Source: Moniliella sp. 'wahieum'
Lineage: Eukaryota > Basidiomycota > Moniliellomycetes > Moniliellales > Moniliellaceae
Length of the DNA: 64,000 nt
Assembly (NCBI GenBank): GCA_003971905.1
Contig: RSEE01000017.1
Span: 372,001-436,000, forward strand
Direction of reading: 5' to 3'
In this document: in pieces, positions 21,887 through 31,458 of the stretch
Position numbering within the stretch: position 1 is the first letter of the stretch
How the letters are laid out: each line of letters starts with the position of its first letter
Position numbers and translations under genes: made by a program
The notes under the pieces: model-generated
What the model was told of the DNA's origin: nothing
The model's database searches: none
What the model saw: only the letters and a program-made list of their open reading frames with translations

Positions 21887-21942
21887 GGTCACCGGTCACC
21901 GGTTACGCGTCACGCGTCACGCGTCACAGGTCATCGATCATC
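21887..21942. repeat. Composite 7-bp array of eight contiguous units
   Basis: Eight heptamers tile 56 bp without a gap. GGTCACC occupies 21887 and 21894, GGTTACG 21901, CGTCACG 21908 and 21915, CGTCACA 21922, GGTCATC 21929 and GATCATC 21936. The sequence drifts from GGTNACC to CGTNACG to GATNATC while the 7-bp phase is never lost. Confidence 0.9.
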
Positions 21943-22165
21943 ACAGATGAGTACTGGTACTGGACTGTCTAGGATGTGAGAGAAGAAAGTCGCGCTAATT
22001 GCAACTGACGGGGGGGCTCAGCGGCTCAAGCGTTCGCGCAGGCGCACGGCCCCGTGGCGTGAGTAGGGCAGCATTTGGAGTCTCTAATCTAAGCCTGGCT
22101 GATCGCCAAGTCAGGGGTCCGAGGAAACATCTGTAACTCATTGATGCGCTGCGCGCACTCCGAAA

Positions 22166-22221
22166 TTCACGTTAACGTTTAACGTTGATCATCGATCATC
22201 GATCACTCGATCACGTTGATC
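22166..22221. repeat. Composite 7-bp array of eight contiguous units
   Basis: Units start every 7 bp from 22166. TAACGTT occupies 22173 and 22180, GATCATC 22187 and 22194, GATCACT 22201, CGATCAC 22208 and GTTGATC 22215. It is again one register with a changing unit. Confidence 0.88.
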
Positions 22222-22504
22222 CAGCCGTCCGGAGCACTGGACCCTACTGCGAAATACTACGTGCACCAATCCATCATCATGCATCACAGTACTCAATTCG
22301 TTCGGTACGTTCAGTGCAATCCGTCGCACGCCGGGGCAAATGTTCCGGCCGGGGTGCTTCGGCCGGGGTGCTTCCAAAAATTAAAGCGATGCTACATGTC
22401 GCATGTCGGAGGCCTCAGCCTGAGGCTTCTCTGCTACAGTATACCATTGCCGGCTCTAGGCCTTTGGTATTACATCCTGGACCTTGTTCGGTGCAGATGA
22501 GCGC

Positions 22505-22525
22505 TCTCAGATCTCAGATCTCACA
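22505..22525. repeat. 7-bp array, TCTNAGA class (3 units)
   Basis: TCTCAGA at 22505 and 22512, TCTCACA at 22519; AGATCT forms at the junctions. Confidence 0.85.
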
Positions 22526-22990
22526 GGGGCTGAGAATCAATCAATTGTTACATGTTAATAAGCTTTACGCCAAGGCTTGTTGTATTAACGCTTTTTTGCA
22601 ACAAAAGCGATTCATTGACAGCACGCGCAAATGTATGCAGAAAGTAGACTTTGAGGGTTGCGGGTTGCCCGATTCGACATGTTTCTTCCCTCTCTATACA
22701 CCGCTTCTGCCCGATGCGCAGGAGTCCTTTTAACGCCTTAGCCTGAGACCCCCGTTGCCTATTTCCCGAGGCTCCAAATCTTTCGAACTCTTTGATCCAC
22801 CTCTATAACCGCTTGTCCTACGTCTACAGGGTGGATTGAATCCCATAAACTATGTGTGGTCCCACCGCCAGGCATTAGGCCGTTTATTAGGCCTGGCCAC
22901 AGGCCTTACTGTTGAACGTTGATTCGTGATTTGAGGGGCCTCGGCGCCTCAGCTTGAGAGGCCGACCAGATCCCAGAGGGAGTTGGGGGA

Positions 22991-23062
22991 TTATCGATCA
23001 TCGATCATCTGATCGATGGTCATCGATTGGGCTCGTGACATGCGACAAATGACATGATGACA
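22991..23062. repeat. Two neighbouring 7-bp arrays (GATNATC then GTGACAT class)
   Basis: Units from 22991 (TTATCGA), 22998 (TCATCGA), 23005, 23012 and 23019 are followed after 9 bp by GTGACAT at 23035, GCGACAA at 23042, ATGACAT at 23049 and GATGACA at 23056. Confidence 0.75.
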
Positions 23063-23736
23063 CACAGATAGGGTGCAGGGTATGCTGTCTGTCGCAGCAT
23101 ACACGCCATATGCATACGCGGCCATATGACCCCGCAACGATGGGGTGGGTACACTGAGTACTGGGGACTCCGAGTACTGAGACGCAGGACTCCGTCCAGG
23201 GGGGGCTGCGGCTGTGTATTTGCCTACGCCAACCCAGGTGTTCCGACCACCGTCGGCGACATGCGGCTGCCGGTTGCCGAGCGCCGCGGTGTGAGACTGG
23301 TGCATATGCGTCAACGATCGGGGCCCAGCGTGCAGCAGACATGAATATTTGAATCGTTAGTAACCCGACAACTGGCGATGGTGTCCGAGACACAACAGGG
23401 CAGCCGGCTGGGCGTTGGACCCAGGCGGTGGATCGTCGGACCAGCAGCTGGGCAGGCGGATGCGCGCAGCAGGCGCGTGTCGGTCCCAATGCGTGCTGCA
23501 GCACAGCACGGCGCCTGAATGCGCCTCCCGGCCCCAGTGCTCCTTCCCAAGCCAGAACGCGTGTCCAGCTCGGTGGGCAGCACACCAGGGTCTCCACAAC
23601 CCCCGGAGCATCAACAGCCGCGCTCCTGTGTTCCGCGCCTCTAGCCTTCGGCATCCAGTGGCCATTCCACCCAGTTTGCCTCTTCCCTTTCCTACGGCGT
23701 CTCGTCCGCCATCTCTTTTGCAGCACTGCAACCACC

Positions 23737-26700
23737 ATGGTCCTTCCTCTCTGGCGCTCACGCTCCCAAGCGTTCTGGAGGAAACGCGATGCTCCTTCCG
23801 CGGCCCCAGCTGCCACCCCACCCTCCACCCCCAGTCCGCCTCAGACGACAGAGGTCCGCAAAGCACCTACTAGGCGCAAAACGCTGATGCGCCCAGGAAA
23901 TCCGCACCCGACTGAACCGTCGTCCTCATTGCAGTCTCCAACAGAGGGTGAGAAGAAGGAGCGCCGCCATTCCTTCTTCCCTCGCTCCATCCGATCTCGG
24001 TTCTCCCTATCCAGCCAAACCTCCGTCGACGACAACCCTGCCGGGACCGATTCCCACGTTGTCTCGACCCCAAGCGGGAAAGCTTGCCAGCATTGGACAT
24101 CCAACTGCCACCAGCTGACGTGGCACCGGGTGGACTCGTGTCCCATACCCTGCCTTCCGCTCCCAGCGATAGCGATAGCGGCAATGGCAGCGGTACTGGT
24201 AGTTGCACTGACAACTGCAGTAACAGTGCCGCCTCGGAATCAGATTCATCCGCCGCCTCGTATGAGGAGGGAAACAGTCTCTCTCACCTCTCTTCCCCAT
24301 GCAGTGGTGTATGCCCATCTCTGCCCCCTCTGGACCTGGCATCGAATTCAAACGCGCCACTAGTCGAACTTCCCCAAGCCATTTCCGTTGCCGGACCTTC
24401 CTCCGCACGCATGCCACATCCTGTGACGCCTCCACGGACCCATTTCGGGACTGAGGACACCAGGCCTCCCGCTTTCACTGCTCCTGAACGGAGACATTTG
24501 CCCCTTGCGTCTACCACAGCGTGGTCCGACAATCCGATGTCTTCAAACTGGAGTTGCACCAACGAGGTGGCCAGTGGCCTTGTTGGGCCCCCCTCCCAGC
24601 ACGATGCCGCCGAAACTACCCCCCGGCCTCACCCAGATCGGGAACGACCACTGTAGGCGGACAGGCGGACTCGTTCCCATCCGGCGTACCGTCCAGCCCT
24701 TGTGAAACATTGTTTGCCCATGGTGTCGAACCCACCAAAGAGAATTCTTTGCCTGCTATGGCCTGGTGCGTCATGGAGTCAGCCCTGGGAAAGTTCCGTC
24801 ATGCCACCCAGAGGCAAGATGCAGGGAAGCGCACCTTTGAGCGTGCTAAAATCCTGCGCATGGTGCTCGAACCGTTTTTGGAAATGGAGCAGCAGCGCCC
24901 CCTGGTGCGTCCCGATGCAAGCACCTCTACCTCAGCTCCGGTCAGTGCCAGTGGCAGTACAAGTGATCTAAGCTCCGTATCCGTCTCGCCCACTCTGTCG
25001 TCGGTCACGCTCGCTCCCATGACACCGGTATCCCCTGCGCTCTCGCTTCCTCCGCTCACGCCGCTATCCAAGTCCCACTTACCGTTGGATGGGTTCCGTC
25101 GATTCCGAGAGGGAAGCACCCGTCGTGATCTCCTCTTTGCCTGGATTGACGAGCTGATGGTTGCTGTGCAGGTGGCTCATGTCCAGCAGACCGGATCGCG
25201 ATGCTGGAAATTTGTCTGGTTCTTGAGGCACGCAACTTGAGCATTTTAGCGCTGGATGACCATGAATCGCAACGGTTCGTCGATCGTCTTACCTGCCTCG
25301 AATACGCCATCCATGAGATCAACAAGAAGGGCGTCTACCACAGCAACATTGTCTTTGCAGGTCGATTGCTTGCCTTGGCTCTAGTTCGCATCCCTGGCGT
25401 AGCAGAAAAAATTCTCACCAATTTGCCCATCACTCGGCAAGTGCTCCAACGTATGGCCAAGGAGGCCCAATGGGAAGATCTGCGTCCCCGAGGACAAGAA
25501 TGGGACAATTTCTCTCTCATTTCCCCCCCTACCTCCGCCCCTTCTGCTTCGATGACGCACGTACATATCTCTCTCGTGTGCCCGCCCTGCGTCCACCACG
25601 GGACCCCGATGAAACACGTGTTCGCTCGGAAGAGGTGTACTTGGTACGCAACAAGGGCAGGGGAATCGCCATGAAAGGAAATTGGCTCAAACGGTTCCAA
25701 TCCGACGACTCTGAACTCATTTTCATTTTTCCGCAGCTTCCACCGCAATCTTGAGCGCCTCGTTCGCACTCACCTCCACTGGGATCAAGACCTTTTCTTT
25801 GGTGCACCCGGAATGGCTCATATCGCGTCTCTGATCCAAAGCAAGTGCCTCGCTCTCGTACACCGTTCTCTTACCTCTGTTACTACTCAGCACATGGCCG
25901 ACACTACCTTGTACGTTATCCCTTCCCTTGTTCCTCGTTTTCAACTGTGGACTACTATTGAGACTGACGAAAACATATTAGCATTCCGGGTGATACGGCC
26001 AACGTTCTTGGGCAGCACAAATGGCAAGCCAAAGGAGCTCGAGGCAGCGACACGCAGATGTGTGGCAGCGGTGTTGGACACGGTTACCTTTGGTGACCCG
26101 ATCAGCAGTAAATCGCGCACCCTCTTTCATGCCCGCTATCCAATGGCACCTTGCTGCTTTGGTCCGTGGCACTTCCCTGTACGATGTGCAAGGTGTCTTT
26201 TGTTTCTTTGACTGGGCCGATGTACTGTTGGAAAACTTGATGGGGCTCCCGTTCCAAACTCGGGAAGTGCTGGACCTTTCGTTTGTCATCAGCATTGCGC
26301 GGCGTATCTTACAAGAGACGGATCATACTGTTACCCTCATTCGCACTCTCGCATTCCTCTACTCGCACTTTGGTCTCTTGGTCGCCACGCCTTGCTTACG
26401 GGAGGACATTGCTGACCACACCCTTCTCCATCGCGACATCTTTTCCAAGCTCCTCCTCTCCTGGTCCCCTACCGTCAGGGCCTATTTCCTTCACACCCTT
26501 GTCTTTCGTTTTGGCCATCTCACCGACTTCCCTCTCTCGGATCCAACAAGGGAAGCGACAAAACCAACTCTATGCCTTTTGCATCGACGCCTGGAAGAAG
26601 TACGCTCCCGCTACCTGTACTTGGCTTCCGCGGCTGTGGAAAGCAGTACCAATAGCACCACTGCCGTCTCCCAACCAACCACGCTCGCCAACTCACCCAA

Positions 26701-27298
26701 CGAGAAGGAGGCCGTGCAGCGACGATCAGCCAAGTCCAGCCTGGGTTGGGCGCAGTTGAAGCGACGGGGCAGTGCAACGCTCTCGCCGCGTGCCGTGCGC
26801 GCACGACCCACCACCCCCCGTGCGGGAAGTGAAACGGTGGGCGCACGCGAGCACCTTGCGCCCAGCGCATTCGACCTGCAGACCCACACACCCGCTTCCC
26901 CGCCCCCGGTCAGCACGCCTTTCCTCCACCGTACCACTCTCGTTCCCGGTCCGGCAGGCCGTAGCCTTCTCTCGCTTTTGGCCACTTCCCCTACCCCCCC
27001 GCCAAGGGGAGAAGAGGGGTATGCCACGTCCCTCCAGCCGTACGCGAGCAAATGTCTCCGCGAGTTGGAGGCAACGATTCGGGTATGTTGCATTGTCCTC
27101 GTGGTCTTCCTTCGGGACCAAGTGCTCGTGCCTGAACCTGGCTTGCAGAATGCGGCATGCTGACCTCTGTCTGACTGGGCTTAGGAGGAGGAGGACCTGA
27201 TCGTGTCGCGTCCTACGAATCAAGCGACCGAGGTACCAAACCTGATTGTTGCCTGGCCTGCCGTTTGGGGCGAGGGCTCCGGGCTGGGGACGGCTTAG
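23737..27298 (+). CDS. Large fungal protein of the DUF1765 type
   Basis: From the ATG at 23737 (MVLPLWRSRSQAFWRKRDAP) a Ser/Pro-rich N-terminal third extends to about 24700. A helical core follows in shifting frames: WCVMESALGKFRHATQRQDA, KRTFERAKILRMVLEPFLEM, RRDLLFAWIDELMVAVQV and RLTCLEYAIHEINKKGVYHS. The most typical part is DIFSKLLLSWSPTVRAYFLH with TLVFRFGHLTD, resembling the fungal DUF1765 signature (LF-x-LLL-WSP-VR-Y). Introns with good signals are at 25911-25981 and 27083-27184. The last joins in frame to EEEDLIVSRPTNQATEVPN and a stop at 27298. About six frame changes occur. Members of this family are fungal-specific and uncharacterised; a signalling role has been suggested for some relatives, but nothing here shows it. 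Confidence 0.68.
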
Positions 27299-28323
27299 AT
27301 TGCAAAATACTCCATTCTCCTGTGAGCGCCTCATTGGAGGTGCCAATAGTCTAACAAGTCACACAACGTTTCGACCCCTGCTAAAGGCTCCCGCTTTGCT
27401 GCCCCCCCCCCCCCCCTCTGTGTGGTGTTATGGCTCATATTTTTCGTTGATTTCTTTACCTTTATTTTGCTTTTTGACGACCCACACGCTTCGGCTTCAC
27501 CCTAGGATCTCAGGTTTCGGAAGCCTGCCTAGTTAAGCCGAACCCGTGACGACCTTTTCATTTACTTTCATTCATACTAGTATTTCTTTTTGTTCGCTTC
27601 ACCACTTTTCCTCTCAATTACTCTCACACTACTACCCCGCTATTGTTCTTCTCTATCACTTTCTGTTGGCCATATAACCATCTATCTCGCATCATTTTTG
27701 CCTTCCCGCCCCTCTGCTCCCCCCCACAGTTTTCCGATGATCTTTCCCACAGACTTTTCTCCAGGTGACGGTGTGCTTTTATAAGAGTTACAGGCGATGT
27801 CAGGCCTATCCCAATCTACATATGCGAGATTGATTCGATCTGTTGGAGCCCATCCACTGTGTCGCCTTCCCCGGCCAAGACTTATTGAGGACAAGCTCGA
27901 GGGCGGCACATCGAAACAGAGGACGCCTGTTGCTACGAAGATAAAGACCAGGTCCTTAGATATGACATCAGGGAGAACGTTACACGTTACACGTTAAAGA
28001 ACGGAAGCAGGTACAAAAGGACCATTTGAGGCGAGGGGGGGCGGGGGTAGGGCGGGAGAGAGGGGACCGGGATCCTGACGGCTAATTGAGCCCGATCCGT
28101 ACAGTGAGAGAACGAGTCGCGGAACACAGAGAGAACGATTTACGGAAGAGAAGAGGGGTGTGGAGGAAAGGAAGGAAGGAACACCAGCAAACCCCTTAAT
28201 GGTGACAAGCGAAAGAAGAAGTAGAGTGTTGAAACAGCGGAGAAAAGGAGAGAAGACTAGGAACAAGGGGAATGAAGACACAGCTAAGGTTTAGCAAAAG
28301 GTAGAGAGACTAGGTCAGAGTCT
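27299..28323. other. Intergenic spacer, nothing recognised
   Basis: T/C-rich DNA with a long C run near 27401-27417, then a short 7-bp array at 27977-27997. No protein-like frame. Confidence 0.5.
27977..27997. repeat. 7-bp array, ACGTTAC units (3)
   Basis: ACGTTAC at 27977 and 27984, ACGTTAA at 27991. Confidence 0.85.
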
Positions 28324-29540
28324 CTACTCTTGAACCGGGAAAGACCGAGCCGGGCGGGATCGAGTCGGTAGGGCGGGACGGGTGGGTGGAGTGCACGCTG
28401 GGGGATCGCGATCGGGACAGATGGGACGAGAACCCATCGACCGAAGTACTGCGCTTAGGCTCTCCAGCTTGTCCAAATGAAGAGGGGAAAGGTGGACCTC
28501 CTGCTTTTGCAAGGTGGTGATGCGCACCTCGGCTCCTGGGGTCTGAGGGTACACCGACAAAGACTTGTTGACCTGGGAGTTTTTGCGGATCCCAATTTCG
28601 GGAAACATGGGCTTGGTGCCCGTCGAGGTTTGGACCCATGCGCCCCATAGGTTACTTTTGCGCGGCCCTTTGGATGAGTATTCATCGGATGTGGTGCTGT
28701 CGGTCGTTGGCATCAATTCTGACCCACTCCGGCGTGTGTTGAGGTAGACAAGAGCGAATTGGTGTACATCTTGGGCATGATCACGCAGAAAAGGACGTGC
28801 AGCAGGTTCCCCGGCTATGTTCCAGCCCATTCTCTGTTAGTTCCTACTGTCAGCGCAAACATGCTGGTGAGAGGAAATACATACTTCAATTGCTACAATG
28901 ATGAGGTGAATCATGTCGACGATCATGGTCAGGACCGAAGTTTGGAGAATGAGGTTTTTCAACCTGACCATCTGGGAGTCGTTGTTGCGGAGAGTATTGA
29001 TGTCTTTACGCAACGTCACGACGACAAGGTGGAGGTGGTGATCACGTCGCACAGTACGCTCCCGCAGCACCAAACAAGCGTGACAGATTGAATCTCGCTC
29101 CACTTGCGGATATATTGCAGAATGGAGAGACCAATCATGCCAATGCTGCCCAATAGCCCGGCCAATGACAATCCCACAATGGTCGCGGTGATCCACCATT
29201 GCCGACGGAGGCGTTGCACCCTCCATGCCAAGAAACATTGCACCAGGCACGCAGCCGCTGCACCCGCTTGCACGGCGCAGATGAAACTGCGCGTCACTTT
29301 TTCCAGATGCGACGGTTCTCCAAAGTAACGTACCAGCCAGGTGAAGATGGCAACACAATCTGCCACACTGTTGATCACATCCAGACACACGAGGACGACC
29401 ACCACAAGCTTAAGAATCCAGGGATCCTTACGGTAGCGCGTATAGTACAGCCAGGTTTGGACCAGGGTTACCCCGAAAAGGCCAAGGTTGATGTAGACCC
29501 CAATAAGGACGTAGCCCACACCCTTCGCAGGTGAGCCCAT
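28324..29540 (-). CDS. Multi-pass membrane protein of the basidiomycete DUF6534 type
   Basis: On the minus strand the start at 29540 gives a run of membrane helices: VGYVLIGVYINLGLFGVTLV, then QTWLYYTRYRKDPWILKLVV, VLVCLDVINSVADCVAIFTW, FICAVQAGAAAACLVQCFLA plus WRVQRL, TATIVGLSLAGLLGSIGMIG and a sixth helix. The pattern QT-x-x-YY-x-R-x-KD-W-x-LK, the FxAWR segment and the later YTNSLL...LNTRR (near 28745-28770) match DUF6534, a seven-helix family expanded in Basidiomycota. An approximately 40-bp intron lies near 28850. The cytosolic tail is Ser/Thr/Pro-rich and ends at 28324. Frame changes occur near 29020 and 28760. Function of the family is unknown; topology resembles a receptor, but no ligand can be inferred. 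Confidence 0.75.
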
Positions 29541-31458
29541 GTTGGATGAACGATTGAAGAGAGTCGGATGAAGATGAGGGGTTAGAAGGGAAGCAAACTC
29601 CCTGACGGTGGTGTATAAGAGGGAGGAAGGAGAAGATGAAGGACTATTCGACAGGCTCCTGAAATTCAGCCTCTAGCTTTATGCTATGATGGCTGTCCAG
29701 GTCCAAGACTAAGGCCAATACGCTTATAGCTCTCCGTTAGTCTATAGCCTCTCGAAGCGCCACACTCGGAGGCGTTATTACATGATTGGATTAGCGCGAG
29801 AGTGCAATAACCGGTGACCGGCCGGTAACCCCTTCTACGGAAGCACACAGGGTTCAGTGTTTTGCATACCGATATATACTCTCCCGCCGGCCTAGTGCCA
29901 TAATTAAGCTGTTGCGTTTTCGGCATGAAAGACGCCGCCTACAGACAGAGGTCAATACGTGCTCAGCAAAACTTGAGGCTTGAAGGCCCGCCTAAGCGGC
30001 CTGAGGCCTCGGTAAGGGAAAGCCGCCCCGTAACGCGTATACGGTGATGCGTCTATACGACGGCGCGGTAATCGCAACTGGTCTGCCCCTGGGATATTCA
30101 TTCATTACCAGAACTAGACTTCTCTGATTTACTGGTTGCCTGAATAGGTTACCTCAGTTACCGGCCCCACAGTGGTTGTATTGGGTCAAGTGTTTGGAGT
30201 GACGAAGCTTCATGTGATTGGCGAGAGTATATGGTGAAGATCGATGGTTACCGGTTACCGATTATCGATTATCACTTGGGACCAGAGTGTAACCACCGCC
30301 ATCGCGACTCGGATAATCGATAACAAGCGACAACCTAGCTCTGTTGGCGTGGAAGTCGGAGAAGGCTTTGGGGCGGACATGTGACAGCCACAAGCAGGTG
30401 TGGGCTGGTGTGGCAGACATCGCAAGGGGGCTTTGCTTTGATGGGATGCGAGTATGCGACAGAAGAGCTTCCAGCTTCCGCGGCTTCCAGCCCACAGTGT
30501 GGCTGTTGTGTGGCGTTGACTTCAACCATCGATCACCGATCGTGGAATGCCGACTAGGCCGAACTGTCTCACTGGCGCCGATTTTGCCGTGTTCGGTGAT
30601 GAACATGAATGTTAGATCTCCCATAATCTGTTCTTGACTAGTCCTGACTGCTTCTCTCCTCTTTTGGCTACTATGGGCACGTTGTGGAAGACGAGAGAAA
30701 CGAGGCAGGCATGGTCGTTCTCTTCCAGAAGAAACGATAAGAAGGTATGATTACGAGAAATCTGTGGGCATTATGCCTTTGTGTACCAATAACAGCGTTC
30801 TCGATCATGTTTGCCCTTGCTTACATAGGCTCTTCAACAGCTTCAACGTCCGTGAGTACTGAGTGAAAGATGAAGAAGAGTGCGCAATGGGAGTAGGTGG
30901 GTTGTGCCTTATTGTCCCGTATATTAGGTGTGCTGGCCGGATGCTATTGTCCCAAAGAGGGCACTGAGGCCGGTCTGATGCACTTGTGATGCATATGGTG
31001 CCTTTGCAGCATTATGGTCTATAGCATGTGCGGAGACGGCACAAAAGCACTCCATTGAGATATGGTCGTTTCTCTCAGACGTATATAGTACGCTATTACC
31101 TTCTCTTCATTGCATTTCCTTCTCTAACTTCATGCATCAACCATCGAGAACATCCCCACTACGGAGGCCGGCGCGCTATATCCTTGTCGTGTGGGGCAGG
31201 ACCACACGCATATAAGGGTCGCATCTGTCTGCATCCGGACGATTATCTAGAGCCCATACAATGATACAGACTTTCACAGTCCGAAACCACAGAATAGGTA
31301 GTGAATGAGGAGTGTGAATTGGCTGTGACGCCGGATGCTACAATCGGAACGAACGTGGAGAGAAACAGATACAGCTGTGCCGGTCAAAAGAACGAACAAA
31401 TTGTCGACGTGTGAACGAGCGCAAACAGGACCCTTGCCTGAGGTCATCCACTCGTTCG
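29541..31458. other. 1.9-kb gene-free spacer
   Basis: No gene supported. It holds ACCGGT/CCGGTAAC motifs near 29810, AGGCCT/CCTNAGG motifs near 29990, the 7-bp array at 30246-30273 and mixed-composition DNA to 31458. Confidence 0.55.
30246..30273. repeat. 7-bp array that switches from GGTTACC to GATTATC
   Basis: GGTTACC at 30246 and 30253 is followed directly by GATTATC at 30260 and 30267. Both are perfect odd palindromes in the same register. Confidence 0.9.

Larger units (their letters stand above)
19444..23736. other. 4.3-kb gene-free island rich in 7-bp arrays
   Basis: No stretch shows protein character, intron logic or a recognisable RNA gene. The island holds the densest set of 7-bp arrays in the window (20417, 21261, 21401, 21887, 22166, 22505, 22991, 23035) plus scattered AGTACT, AGGCCT and GATCGG motifs. 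Open frames reach 276 codons on the minus strand (22998-23828), but their product is Arg/Pro/Ser-rich with no domain. From about 23600 the DNA becomes C/T-rich, as in other 5' leaders here. Confidence 0.6.

Noticed and set aside
21887-22221. CRISPR-like array
   Set aside because: Units are 7 bp, contiguous and without spacers; fungal context and no cas genes.
22185-22733. 182-codon plus-strand open frame
   Set aside because: Begins inside the GATCATC array and has no protein-like core.
22998-23828. 276-codon minus-strand open frame in the gene-free island
   Set aside because: Composition (Arg, Pro, Ser) and lack of any motif fit a chance frame in GC-rich DNA; it also covers 7-bp arrays.
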